A stretch of 64,000 nucleotides of DNA from Burkholderiaceae bacterium (GCA_030695205.1 JAUYTN010000042.1:1-64000); one strand, 5' to 3'. Counted from the stretch's first letter, positions 26,883 through 36,079 are shown. Program-made: numbers and translations. Notes: generated from the letters alone by a model not told the origin.

Positions 26883-27896
26883 TCAAAAACGGTGGCGCAC
26901 GCCCACACCCACGCTGGTGCCACTGGTTTTGTTGGTGATTTTGTCGGACATGACCATGACATAAGCATCGGTGCGCTTGGACAGGAAGTGGTCATAGCCC
27001 ACAGTGAGCGTCTGGCGCTTGATGCCCGTCGTGTTGACCTTGCTGTTTGCATAGCCCGCCAACAGCTTTCCGCTGGCGCTTAGGGGGGCAGAGGCACCCA
27101 GTGAGTAGGTCTTTTGCTTTAAAGCAGACAGGTTTGTTTTGGACTCACCCAGAGTCGCAAAGGCTTTGACTATGCCTGCATCGTAGCTGCCACCCACCAT
27201 CCACACGGTTTTGGTAGATCCATCGTTAAACGCAGCCACCGTGGGGTTGGTGAGCTGGTCACGCTCGATGTAGGCCGTCAGGCCCACGGGGCCTTTGAAG
27301 TACATCAGGTTGGCACCCACGTCTTTCTTGCCTGCTACACCCGCGAGTTGGTAATGAATGTTGGCCTTCAGCCCCGCCATGTCGGGCGTGGTGTAGAGCA
27401 CTTGGCTGGACCACCCAGTGTCAGACGGATTGATACGCGGGAAACGCCCATCAAGAAAATTTTGGTTGTTGTGCAACACCAAAGGCGAGAAGGTGAATGA
27501 ATCGCCAATGGGGTTGAATGCCACGGTGGGCAAGAAGTTGGGGGCCAGGCCACGGCCGGCCAACACCGTACCAAAGCCGCCCGACAGGCTGAGGTTGGCA
27601 TCGCGGGCAAACATCGTGTCGCCATTGAACCGGCCGGCAGAACCATCGGTCAAGCGCACAAAGCTGGAGAAAGCGAAGTTGGCCTTCAGGCCACCGCCCA
27701 GGTCTTCCGAGCCGCGCATGCCCCACCATGAAGTGGTCATGCCACTGGTGCCAACAACGCTCGACTGCTTCGCATCGCCTGCGTAGCGCATGGAGCCCAC
27801 GTACACATCGGCCAGGCCCATCAGTTGCACCGTGGTTTGCGCCTGCACACCGGCACACAAAGCCGCAGCGGCCAGACACACCATCGTTTTTTTCAT
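26883..27896 (-). CDS. Gram-negative outer membrane porin
   Basis: A 337-residue general porin with a signal peptide (MKKTMVCLAAAALCAGVQAQ, cleavage after AQA). The first strand reads TTVQLMGLADVYVGSM and the chain ends in a C-terminal phenylalanine (VGVGVRHRF), the BamA recognition signature. It matches the Burkholderiales OmpC-like 16-strand porins. The ATG at 27896 starts the signal peptide; codons upstream are not signal-like. Substrate unknown. Confidence 0.93.
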   Translation of the reverse strand: MKKTMVCLAAAALCAGVQAQTTVQLMGLADVYVGSMRYAGDAKQSSVVGTSGMTTSWWGMRGSEDLGGGLKANFAFSSFVRLTDGSAGRFNGDTMFARDANLSLSGGFGTVLAGRGLAPNFLPTVAFNPIGDSFTFSPLVLHNNQNFLDGRFPRINPSDTGWSSQVLYTTPDMAGLKANIHYQLAGVAGKKDVGANLMYFKGPVGLTAYIERDQLTNPTVAAFNDGSTKTVWMVGGSYDAGIVKAFATLGESKTNLSALKQKTYSLGASAPLSASGKLLAGYANSKVNTTGIKRQTLTVGYDHFLSKRTDAYVMVMSDKITNKTSGTSVGVGVRHRF

Positions 27897-28271
27897 GATT
27901 ACTCCAAATAGGTTGATACGGACCGGGCCCAACGACCCGGGGTTTGCGCCCAGCCCCTGCGGCCCAAGCGCCAAACAAGCTGGCTACGCAGCATCCGTGC
28001 CAACTTCTACTAGCCACTGGCAGTGGCGGAAAACCACACACGCTCACCCGCCTCCACCCATTTGGCGCACCAAAATTGCATACACATGAAAACCCAAGCC
28101 GCGTGTGCGCCATGGCGGTGCTTGGCGCACCATCGCTGCCCCTGGCACACAGCGGCAGCCCTTGGCCACCGATGTGGCGGCTCAGGCAAGCGGGCTCTTG
28201 GACTTGCCCAAGGGGCTCACCGGACAGGCGCAAAATGGAGTCATTCAATCACCCAAAAAAGGAGACCCTCC

Positions 28272-28604
28272 ATGCTGTACCGATTCAAATCCCAAGCCAC
28301 TGCCGACACCGTCATGCTGCAAGCCAGCGGCGAGCAAATGCTCACCCTCATGGGCAAAGAAGTGCTCCCGCAGGGCATCATCACCGTGGCGCAAATTCCC
28401 GGGGCTATTGCCGCGCTGCAGCAGGCCATCACCGACAGCGAAGCCCTGGAAGCGCAGGCTGCACAAGCGGCCGATGGGCAGGAGCCAAGCAACGCCGACG
28501 GCAACATCACAGACCCTGTGCGCCTGCGCCAGCGCGCCGCCCCACTGATCACCATGCTCAAAGAAAGCGCCGCCGAGGGCAAAGACGTGGTCTGGGGCGT
28601 GTAG
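28272..28604 (+). CDS. DUF1840 family protein
   Basis: A 110-residue protein starting MLYRFKSQATADTVML and containing the DUF1840 features GKE near residue 28, GIITVAQIPGAIAALQ, and the C-terminal RAAPLITMLKESAAEGKDVVWGV. The family is widespread in betaproteobacteria with unknown function. AAAAAAGGAGA gives a good ribosome binding site just before the ATG, so the longer frame upstream is not used. It stands alone. Confidence 0.88.
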   Translation: MLYRFKSQATADTVMLQASGEQMLTLMGKEVLPQGIITVAQIPGAIAALQQAITDSEALEAQAAQAADGQEPSNADGNITDPVRLRQRAAPLITMLKESAAEGKDVVWGV

Positions 28605-28728
28605 AGTAGACCGGCCCACGTTGGGAACACCACCACCGCCAGTAGGGGCTTCGTGGTGTCTCTGCAGGTGTGAACGTGCTACAACTCAGCAACCGTTCAC
28701 CCTGCCCCAAATCCCAATCGCACACCCC

Positions 28729-31227
28729 ATGACCCAGCCCACCCAATGCGTGCTGCTGGTCGATGACCACCCACTGCAACTGCAGCTGTTGCAAGAGGCG
28801 CTCAGCCCAGAGTTCGCGGTGCGTATGGCCCAGTCTGGCGAGGAGGCTTTGCGTGAGGTTGCCACCCAAGCGCCCGACCTGATCCTGCTTGATGTGCTCA
28901 TGCCCGACATGGACGGCTTCGAGGTGTGCCGCCGCCTCAGGGCACACGCCCACTGGAAGGACATACCGGTCATTTTTGTCACCAGCATGGACGAAGCCAC
29001 GTCCGAGTCAGAGGGATTGGCCCTGGGGGCTGCGGACTACATCGTCAAGCCCTTTCACGTCGTCACGGTGCGCCAGCGGGTGCGCAACCTGCTGGAACGC
29101 GAGCGCCTGCGCCAGACCGTGGAACGCCAGCGGGACCTGCTCCAGGCCCAGATGCAGGAGCGTGCGCGCGCTGCCGAGCGCTTGCGGCTGGCAGCCAGCG
29201 TGTTCACCCACGCACGCGAGGGCATCACCATCGCGGGCCTGGATGGCCTGATCGTGGACGTGAACGATGCCTTTACCCGCATCACCGGCTACAGCCGCGA
29301 AGAGGTGGTGGGCCGCAACCCCAACATCCTCAGCTCCGGGAGGCAAACCAAAGCCTTCTATACCGCCATGTGGGCCAGCCTGAAGCGCAACGGCACCTGG
29401 ACCGGTGAGATCTGGAACCGCCGCAAAAACGGCGAGGTGTACGCAGAGATGCTGACCATCAACACCGTGCTGGATGCTCAGGGACAACCCAGCCAGTACG
29501 TTGCCATGTTCAGCGACATCACCGCCACCAAAAACTACCAGAACCAGCTGGACCACATCGCCCACTTTGACGCACTGACCAACCTGCCCAACCGCGTGCT
29601 GCTGGGCGACCGCCTGCGCCAGGCGCTGGCGCTGACGCTGCGCCGGGGCGGGTTGTTGGCCCTGGCCTACATCGACCTGGACGGCTTCAAGGCCATCAAC
29701 GACGCCCACGGCCACGAGGTGGGCGATGAGGTGCTGATTGATCTGGCCAAGCGCATGAAGCACATGCTGCGTGAGGGCGACACCCTGGCACGCCTGGGTG
29801 GCGACGAGTTTGTGGCGGTGCTGGTGGATCTGCCCGATGCCCACGCCGCTGCCCCCACGCTCAGTCGGCTGCTGGCAGCCGCAGCGCAGCCCGTGGTGTC
29901 TGGCGACCTGACCCTGCGTGCGTCGGCCAGTGTGGGCGTGACGTTCTTCCCCCAGGCCGAAGATGTGGATGCCGACCAGCTGCTGCGCCAGGCAGACCAG
30001 GCGATGTACCAGGCCAAAATCGCCGGCAAAAACCGCTACCACGTGTTTGACGATGTGCAAGACCGCACGGTGCGTGGGCTCCACGAGAGCCTGGACCGCA
30101 TCCGCGCCGCGCTGGCGGCCAGAGAATTTGTGCTGCACTACCAGCCCAAGGTCAACATGCACACCGGCGAGGTGGTGGGGGCGGAAGCGCTCATCCGCTG
30201 GCAACACCCCCAGCGCGGGCTGCTGGCACCAGCGGCGTTTTTGCCGGTCATTGAGGACCACCCCCTGTCCATTGAGGTGGGCGAGTGGGTGCTGGACACC
30301 GCGCTGCACCAGCTGGAGGCTTGGGAAGCGGCAGGCCTGTGCATCCCCGTGAGCGTGAACGTGGGTGCCCTGCACCTGCAAAGCGACGACTTCATGACCA
30401 GGCTGCAGGCCATCCTGGCCAGGCACCCACGGGTCAAGCCCCAGCTGCTGGACCTGGAGCTGCTGGAAACCAGCGCCTTGAACGATGTGATGCGGGTCTC
30501 GGCCATCATTGGGGCATGCCGCCAGTTGGGGGTCACGTTTTCGCTGGACGACTTTGGCACGGGCTACTCGTCGCTCACCTACCTCAAGCGCTTGCCGGTG
30601 GCCCAGCTCAAGATCGACCAGAGCTTTGTGCGCAACATGCTCGACGACCCGGATGACCTGTCCATTCTGGAAGGTGTCATTGGCCTGGCCAGCGCATTTA
30701 ACAAAGAGGTCATTGCCGAAGGCGTGGAGGCCCTCGAACACGGCACCTTGCTGCTGCAGCTGGGCTGCAGCCATGCCCAGGGCTATGGTGTTGCCCGGCC
30801 CATGCCAGGAGAGGCCATGGTGGACTGGATACACACCTGGCAACCACCAGCGGTGTGGCGGGCGACCACCGTGCTGGACCGAGACGACCGCCCCCTGCTG
30901 GTGGCCACGGTGCAGCACCGGGCCTGGATGCAGGCGCTGACCGACCACCTGGGCCAGCTCGCCACCCAACCGCCGCCGCTTGTGTCCACCGAGTGCCATT
31001 TGGGCCACTGGCTGGCCGTGGCGGGCCAGGCCCGTCATGGCCAATCTGCCAGCTACGCGCAGCTGTGCGAAGCCCATGAACGTTTGCACGCCCTGGCTGC
31101 ACAAGCATGCCAGCTGCATGCCAAAGGGTTGGCGGGCGAGGCCCAGACCCAACTGGCCCAGGCACGCCTGGTGAGCGCGGAGGTGCTGGCGCACATGCAA
31201 ACCTTGCTGCTGCCAGCGGCCCACTGA
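28729..31227 (+). CDS. response regulator with PAS, GGDEF, EAL and CZB zinc-sensing domains
   Basis: An 832-residue cytoplasmic protein. Receiver domain at 5-125 (phosphoacceptor Asp55 in LILLDVLMPD), PAS about 150-270, GGDEF about 275-440 (RLGGDEF intact), EAL about 455-700 (EALIRW, DDFGTGYSS, KIDQSF, AEGVEA; the usual ELTES reads ELLETS). At 715-832 there is a chemoreceptor zinc-binding (CZB) domain with HRAWMQAL, CHLGHWL and AHERLHAL. CZB domains regulate diguanylate cyclases and chemoreceptors by zinc binding. No histidine kinase is adjacent. The long antisense frame here is a shadow. Confidence 0.9.
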   Translation: MTQPTQCVLLVDDHPLQLQLLQEALSPEFAVRMAQSGEEALREVATQAPDLILLDVLMPDMDGFEVCRRLRAHAHWKDIPVIFVTSMDEATSESEGLALGAADYIVKPFHVVTVRQRVRNLLERERLRQTVERQRDLLQAQMQERARAAERLRLAASVFTHAREGITIAGLDGLIVDVNDAFTRITGYSREEVVGRNPNILSSGRQTKAFYTAMWASLKRNGTWTGEIWNRRKNGEVYAEMLTINTVLDAQGQPSQYVAMFSDITATKNYQNQLDHIAHFDALTNLPNRVLLGDRLRQALALTLRRGGLLALAYIDLDGFKAINDAHGHEVGDEVLIDLAKRMKHMLREGDTLARLGGDEFVAVLVDLPDAHAAAPTLSRLLAAAAQPVVSGDLTLRASASVGVTFFPQAEDVDADQLLRQADQAMYQAKIAGKNRYHVFDDVQDRTVRGLHESLDRIRAALAAREFVLHYQPKVNMHTGEVVGAEALIRWQHPQRGLLAPAAFLPVIEDHPLSIEVGEWVLDTALHQLEAWEAAGLCIPVSVNVGALHLQSDDFMTRLQAILARHPRVKPQLLDLELLETSALNDVMRVSAIIGACRQLGVTFSLDDFGTGYSSLTYLKRLPVAQLKIDQSFVRNMLDDPDDLSILEGVIGLASAFNKEVIAEGVEALEHGTLLLQLGCSHAQGYGVARPMPGEAMVDWIHTWQPPAVWRATTVLDRDDRPLLVATVQHRAWMQALTDHLGQLATQPPPLVSTECHLGHWLAVAGQARHGQSASYAQLCEAHERLHALAAQACQLHAKGLAGEAQTQLAQARLVSAEVLAHMQTLLLPAAH

Positions 31228-31240
31228 GAGGCCCACCGAC

Positions 31241-31786
31241 TTGACGGTACCGACTACCCCCAGCCCCGAGCCACTGCAGCCCACACCGGCAACGCCTGCC
31301 GACCTGCCAGCCCTGAGCGCCCTGCCACCCGGCCTGTACCAGCACCACAAAGGCGGCTGGTACGAGGTGTTGTACACCGTTCGCTGCAGCGAAACCCTGC
31401 AAAGCATGGCGGTGTACCGGGCCCTGTACGGCCCCGACACGACCCCTGGCCATGACCAGCTGTGGGTGCGACCCACCGCCATGTTTTTTGACCAGGTGGC
31501 GGGCAAGAACGGCACCGGACCGCGTTTTGCAGCGCACGACGCCCACACACTGCCACTGACCGATGCCGCGAGCGCACAGGCGGTGGCATGGGTGCTGGGC
31601 CAGCAGCTGTACCGGGCACGGCTGAGCCTGCGCCCCCCGCCGCCAGAGCCCACCACCTGCTGCGGCCGAGGCTGCAACGGCTGCGTGTGGGAAGGTTACA
31701 TGGCCGCCATGCAGCACTGGCGCGAGCAGGCGGTGGCCCTGCTGACCAGCCTCACCCCAACACCAGCACCGCCCGAAAGTCGTTGA
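31241..31786 (+). CDS. DUF1653 plus oxidoreductase-like Cys-rich tail, fusion protein
   Basis: A 181-residue protein. Residues 28-95 fit DUF1653 (GLYQHHKGGWYEVLYTVRCS, then VYRALYG and WVRPTAMFFDQV). Residues 140-170 fit the short oxidoreductase-like domain (TTCCGRGCNGCVWEGY) with four clustered cysteines that could bind metal. No function is established for either. The start appears to be TTG at 31241, 13 bases after the preceding stop; no ATG is available before the conserved domain. The last 35 bases overlap the end of the convergent glycerate kinase gene. Confidence 0.75.
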   Translation: MTVPTTPSPEPLQPTPATPADLPALSALPPGLYQHHKGGWYEVLYTVRCSETLQSMAVYRALYGPDTTPGHDQLWVRPTAMFFDQVAGKNGTGPRFAAHDAHTLPLTDAASAQAVAWVLGQQLYRARLSLRPPPPEPTTCCGRGCNGCVWEGYMAAMQHWREQAVALLTSLTPTPAPPESR

Positions 31787-33167
31787 CGTTGGTGTGGGTG
31801 GGACCAGTCACCACCAAGGCCTCCAGCGGTTCAAAAAATCCGTAGGCATCGTTGCGCGCCAGGTGGTCGGTCAGCTTCAGACCCATGCCGGCCGCTCTGG
31901 CCAGGATGTCGGGGGTGACGCAGGCGCCAGCGTTTTCTTCCACGCCATCAATGCCGTCGGTGTCAGCCGCCAGCGCCCAGATGCCGGAGTGGCCCTGCAG
32001 CGCTTGGGCCAGGCCCATGCAGAACTCCCCTGCCCGGCCGCCCCGGCCCTTGGGTGCGCCAAGCCTGCGGGCTTGCAGGGTCACGGTGGTTTCTCCCCCG
32101 CTCAAGATGACGCAAGGGGGCTGGAACGCTGAACGCCCTTGGGCGGTGCTGCGCGCCAGCGCGCCATGCACCTTGCCCACCTCGCGGCTTTCGCCCTCGA
32201 TTTCGTCGCTGAGGATGTAGGCATTCAGCCCTGCGTTGCGCGCGGCCTGGGCGGCGGCGTCCAGGCTTTGCTGGGGCGTGGCGATCAGGTGGGTGTCGCA
32301 GCGGCTCAAGCGGGGGTCGCCAGGCTTGGGGGTTTCCAACTCGCCGCTTGCGAGCTTTTGGACGACCGGCGCAGGTGCATCAAGGCCCAAGCGCTGCAGA
32401 ATTTCAAGTGCATCGGCGCAGGTGGTGGCATCTGCCACCGTGGGGCCGCTGGCAATCACGCTCACATCGTCACCCGGCACATCGCTGATGGTGAGCGTGA
32501 CCACCCGGGCCGGGTGGCACGCGGTGGCCAGCCTGCCGCCTTTGATGGCCGACAGATGTTTGCGCACGCAGTTCATCTGGGTGATGTCGGCTCCGCTGTC
32601 CAGCAACTGGCGGTTGATGTGCTGCTTGTCGGCCAGGGTCAGGCCATCGGCGGGCAGGGTCAGCAGCGACGAGCCACCACCTGAAATGAGGCAAAGCACC
32701 AGATCGTGCTCGGTCAGCGGCGCGCCTTCCTGGCCGGAGGCCAACGCCAGGATGCGTCGGGCGGCATCCTGGCCAGCCTGGTCGGGCACAGGGTGAGCGG
32801 CTTCCACCACGTCAATGAGTTGGGGCAACCCTTCTGGCCTGGGTGGTGTGTGGCCGTAGCGGGTGACCACCAGGCCACTGATGGGGGCACCCGGCACGCC
32901 GTGGCGCTGGCAGTGCCCAGCCCAAAGGGCTTCCACGGCTTGGGCCATGGCCCCACCGGCTTTGCCTGCGCCAAACACCAGGGTGCGGCCTTTGGCCGGG
33001 TCGGGCGGCACTGGCAGCCATGCGGCGGTGTGGTGCAGCGGCAGGGCGCGCGCCACGGCCACGTCGAACAGGTGGCGCAGGAAGCCGACTGGGTCTGAGG
33101 TGGGGCATGGGGGGGTGCCTGCGGCGGCAGCAGCAGCAGCAGCAGTGGCCGGGAGTGGGCGACTCAC
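31752..33167 (-). CDS. glycerate kinase type II (MOFRL/TtuD family)
   Basis: A 471-residue glycerate 2-kinase (often annotated as hydroxypyruvate reductase/TtuD), forming 2-phosphoglycerate from D-glycerate and ATP. Visible motifs are FGAGKAGGAMAQA, the glycine-rich CLISGGGSSLL, the NCVRKHLSAIKGGRLA segment and the C-terminal MOFRL domain (GGETTVTL, then GRGGRAGEFCMGLA and ALAADTDGIDG). The start I favour is a GTG at 33167 that overlaps the hyi stop as GTGA; a more upstream GTG (33194) is possible. Six CAG triplets near the N-terminus encode an alanine run. Paired with hyi in hydroxypyruvate/glycerate metabolism. Confidence 0.9.
   Translation of the reverse strand: MSRPLPATAAAAAAAAGTPPCPTSDPVGFLRHLFDVAVARALPLHHTAAWLPVPPDPAKGRTLVFGAGKAGGAMAQAVEALWAGHCQRHGVPGAPISGLVVTRYGHTPPRPEGLPQLIDVVEAAHPVPDQAGQDAARRILALASGQEGAPLTEHDLVLCLISGGGSSLLTLPADGLTLADKQHINRQLLDSGADITQMNCVRKHLSAIKGGRLATACHPARVVTLTISDVPGDDVSVIASGPTVADATTCADALEILQRLGLDAPAPVVQKLASGELETPKPGDPRLSRCDTHLIATPQQSLDAAAQAARNAGLNAYILSDEIEGESREVGKVHGALARSTAQGRSAFQPPCVILSGGETTVTLQARRLGAPKGRGGRAGEFCMGLAQALQGHSGIWALAADTDGIDGVEENAGACVTPDILARAAGMGLKLTDHLARNDAYGFFEPLEALVVTGPTHTNVNDFRAVLVLG
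33128..33145. repeat. CAG trinucleotide repeat (6 units) in glycerate kinase
   Basis: Six perfect CAG units, read as GCT/GCT-type alanine codons on the minus strand, preceded by two more GCG-type units at 33121-33127, give an eight-alanine run close to the N-terminus. Length changes would stay in frame. Confidence 0.8.
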
Positions 33168-33970
33168 TGCGTGCCACCCGGCGCAGCCAACCACCCCAAG
33201 CCTGCCAGGGTGCCGCCGGGCGCTGCATCCTGCGGCTTGTACTCACAACCGATGTGGCCCGTGTAGCCCACGCGGTCCAGCCAGGCGAACAGGTAGGGGT
33301 AGTTGATTTCGCCGGTGCCGGGCTCGTTCCGACCCGGGTTGTCGGCCACCTGAATGTGGGCGATGTGGGGCATGGCCGCCTGCAGGGTAGCGGCAAGCTC
33401 GCCCTCCATGCGCTGGGCGTGGTAGATGTCGTACTGCAGGAACAGGTTGCGGCTGCCCATGGCGTGCACGTCGCGGATGATGGACAGCGCCTGCGGTGTG
33501 CGATTGACAAAAAAGCCTGGAATGTCAAAGGTATTGATGGGCTCCATCAGCAGCTGGATGCCGCGCTCGGCCAGTTTGTCAGCAGCAAATTTGAGGTTGG
33601 CCAGCAAAGTGGCTCGGGCGGTCTGGTCGCTCACGTCAGCGGGCTGGATGCCTGCCAAGGCGTTCAGGCGCGGCGTACCTAGCACGGCGGCGTACTCCAG
33701 CGCCAGCTGCACGCCCTCGCGGAACTCTGCCATGCGTGCCGGGTGGCAGGCAATGCCGCGTTCGCCCGCCGTCCAGTTGCCGGCGGGCAGGTTGTGCAGC
33801 ACCAGCTTCAGGCCGTGGACATCCAGGCGGGCCTTGATGTCCGTGGCCCGGTGGTCGTAGGGGAACTGAAACTCCACCGCCCGAAAGCCTGCCCGGGCGG
33901 CGGCCTCGAAGCGGTCCAGAAACGGGTGCTCGGTAAAAAGCATGGAAATATTTGCAGAAAAATTTGGCAT
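33164..33970 (-). CDS. hyi: hydroxypyruvate isomerase
   Basis: A 268-residue TIM-barrel protein of the AP endonuclease 2 family, isomerising hydroxypyruvate and tartronate semialdehyde. The Hyi pattern MPNFSANISMLFTEHPFLDR at the N-terminus, LMEPINTFDIPGFF, FLQYDIYHAQRMEGEL and HIQVADNPGRNEPGTGEINY are all present, including the metal-binding Glu, Asp, His and Glu. It is upstream of glycerate kinase and coupled to it by overlap. No glyoxylate carboligase or tartronate semialdehyde reductase gene is in the window. Repeat copy C lies directly upstream. Confidence 0.93.
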   Translation of the reverse strand: MPNFSANISMLFTEHPFLDRFEAAARAGFRAVEFQFPYDHRATDIKARLDVHGLKLVLHNLPAGNWTAGERGIACHPARMAEFREGVQLALEYAAVLGTPRLNALAGIQPADVSDQTARATLLANLKFAADKLAERGIQLLMEPINTFDIPGFFVNRTPQALSIIRDVHAMGSRNLFLQYDIYHAQRMEGELAATLQAAMPHIAHIQVADNPGRNEPGTGEINYPYLFAWLDRVGYTGHIGCEYKPQDAAPGGTLAGLGWLAAPGGTQ

Positions 33971-33980
33971 TTTTTAACTC

Positions 33981-34034
33981 AAAAAATGTTCTTTATCGCT
34001 TAATTTGTTTGTATTTAATGCTACTATTTATTTG
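33981..34034 (-). repeat. dispersed AT-rich repeat, copy C (upstream of hyi)
   Basis: On the minus strand: AAATAGTAGCATTAAATAC, an AT spacer, then AATTAAGCGATAAAGAACAT and a T run. The left half is duplicated or extended compared with other copies, with a second TTATCAAAT-type AT block around 34030-34050. It starts ten bases before the hyi start codon. The remaining bases up to 34216 show no gene. Confidence 0.6.
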
Positions 34035-34216
34035 ATAATAATTTACCAAAAATAATAGCAGATGTCCCTGCCAGCAACCACCGCCAAAAGCCATTGATCC
34101 AGCATCCGCCCCGGCGGCAGTGGCAAGCACCGCCGCATGGTGCGACGGCGCCCATGGCCTGGTAGCTGACCCAAATTTGTCACCAAATCGTCACAGGCGC
34201 CGGGTAGCCTGCCGCC

Positions 34217-36079
34217 ATGTTGCCACTTCTGCCTCAGGCCCGTACCGCCCCCTTGCACCACCTCACTCGGCAGGCGCGAGGCAAAGGGCAGCTGCGCCGG
34301 CTGATGGACAGTGGTGCGCTGCACTGCGTGTTCCAACCCATTGCCGACCTGACCGAGGGCACGGTTTTCGCGCACGAGGCCCTGATCCGGGGGCCAACGG
34401 ACACCCCCTTTCAGTCACCCGATGCCCTGTTGGCCCTGGCCCACCGCGAGGGCGTGATGATGGCCTTTGAGCTGCATTGTGTCGACACCGCGCTGGCCCA
34501 GTGGGGACAGTCGAACAACCCGGGGCGGCTGTTCATCAACGTCAGCGCCGATGCGTTGGTGCACGCCTGCACCCAGCCGCAGGGCAATGCATTTGCTGAC
34601 CTGCTGCAGCGCCACGGGGTCAAGGCCCGCCATGTGGTGCTGGAGCTGACCGAGCACGAGCGTGTCAACGACATGGCCCAACTGCGCGATGTGGCCAAAA
34701 CGGTTCACGCCATGGGCCTGCAGCTGGCACTGGACGATTTTGGCGATGGTCGCTCCAGCCTGCGGCTGTGGTCCGAAATCAGGCCGGACTTCGTCAAGAT
34801 CGACAAGTACTTCGCCCAAGGCATCAGCCGCGCCCCCGACCAGCTGCAGGTGGTGCGGGCGGTGCGGGAAATTGCCAACGTCTTCGGCACAGCACTGCTG
34901 GCCGAAGGCATCGAAACCGGTGACGACCTGCGTGTGTTGCGCGACATGGGGCTTAGGTACGGTCAGGGTTATTTTCTGGGTCGGCCACAGCTGCCACCCC
35001 AGCACCAGGTGCTGGCACAAGCGGCGGCGGTGCTGGCCGACTGCCGCGTGGCGGTGATGCCCCAGCTGCAGCACCCTGCACGCCCGGGCATCATGCGCAA
35101 CATGGCCGTCATTTCGGCGCCAGTGCTGCGCCCCAGCGACCACCTCGATGACGTGGCCGAGGAGTTTCAGCGCCATCCCGACCTGCACGCCCTGGCCGTG
35201 GTGGACGAGCAGGACCGGCCACTGGGCCTGATCAACCGCCAGGGCTTCATGAGCGACTTCGCACGGTTGTACTACCGGGAAATCCACGGCCGCAAGCCCG
35301 TGTTGCACCACGCCAACCTGCACCCGCGCATCATCGAGCGCGACTTCGATGTGGAAGAGCTGGTGGGCATACTCACCTCTCAGGACCAGCGCTACCTGGC
35401 CGACGGCTTCATCGTCACCGACAACGGTCGCTACGTCGGCCTGGGCACGGGCGACCAGCTGGTGCGCTCGGTCACCGAGGCACGCATCGAGGCGGCCCGC
35501 CATGCCAACCCGCTGACGTTTCTGCCAGGCAACATCCCGATCACCCAGCACATCCAGCGCCTGCTGGACACCTGCTCGCCCTTTGTGGCGGCCTATGTGG
35601 ACCTGAACCACTTCAAACCCTTCAACGACCAGTATGGCTACTGGCGCGGGGACGAAATGATTCGCCTGGCCGCCAGCATCGTGACCCGCCACTGCGCGCC
35701 ACAGCACGACTTTGTGGGCCATGTGGGGGGCGACGACTTCATTGTCCTGTTCCAGAGCACGGACTGGGCCGAGCGCTGCCGACTCATCATTGACGACTTC
35801 CGCCTGCATGCCCTGGGCCTGTTTGACGAGTCTGCGCGACTGGTCGGGGGCATCCATGCCGAGGACCGCCACGGCGTGAAGCGCTTTTTCCCGTGCACCA
35901 CACTGGCGATTGGAGCGGTCACCGTGGCCTCTGGGCTGCGCCTTCAGGCAGAGGACGTGGCCAACCAGGCCGCCCTGGCCAAGCATGATGCCAAGCTGGC
36001 GCCCGACGGCATCAGCGTGCGTCAGGCGCAGGCGCCTGCGCCCCCTGCAGGGCCAGTCACCGTGGACGTGGCAGGCTGA
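34217..36079 (+). CDS. EAL - CBS pair - GGDEF c-di-GMP protein
   Basis: A 620-residue protein with the domains in reverse of the common order. EAL at about 20-260 (HEALIRG, INVSAD, ELTEHE, LDDFGDG, VKIDKYF, AEGIET, GYFLGRP; all key residues present). A CBS pair at about 285-405. GGDEF at about 415-590 with GGDDF in place of GGDEF, so cyclase activity is possible but uncertain. A c-di-GMP phosphodiesterase with an adenine-nucleotide-type CBS input is the likeliest role. The ATG at 34217 follows a GC-rich leader; no operon partner. Confidence 0.87.
   Translation: MLPLLPQARTAPLHHLTRQARGKGQLRRLMDSGALHCVFQPIADLTEGTVFAHEALIRGPTDTPFQSPDALLALAHREGVMMAFELHCVDTALAQWGQSNNPGRLFINVSADALVHACTQPQGNAFADLLQRHGVKARHVVLELTEHERVNDMAQLRDVAKTVHAMGLQLALDDFGDGRSSLRLWSEIRPDFVKIDKYFAQGISRAPDQLQVVRAVREIANVFGTALLAEGIETGDDLRVLRDMGLRYGQGYFLGRPQLPPQHQVLAQAAAVLADCRVAVMPQLQHPARPGIMRNMAVISAPVLRPSDHLDDVAEEFQRHPDLHALAVVDEQDRPLGLINRQGFMSDFARLYYREIHGRKPVLHHANLHPRIIERDFDVEELVGILTSQDQRYLADGFIVTDNGRYVGLGTGDQLVRSVTEARIEAARHANPLTFLPGNIPITQHIQRLLDTCSPFVAAYVDLNHFKPFNDQYGYWRGDEMIRLAASIVTRHCAPQHDFVGHVGGDDFIVLFQSTDWAERCRLIIDDFRLHALGLFDESARLVGGIHAEDRHGVKRFFPCTTLAIGAVTVASGLRLQAEDVANQAALAKHDAKLAPDGISVRQAQAPAPPAGPVTVDVAG

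Noticed and set aside
29008..31677. 889-codon frame opposite the response regulator
   Set aside because: No motif; the plus strand encodes the REC-PAS-GGDEF-EAL-CZB protein with all signatures.
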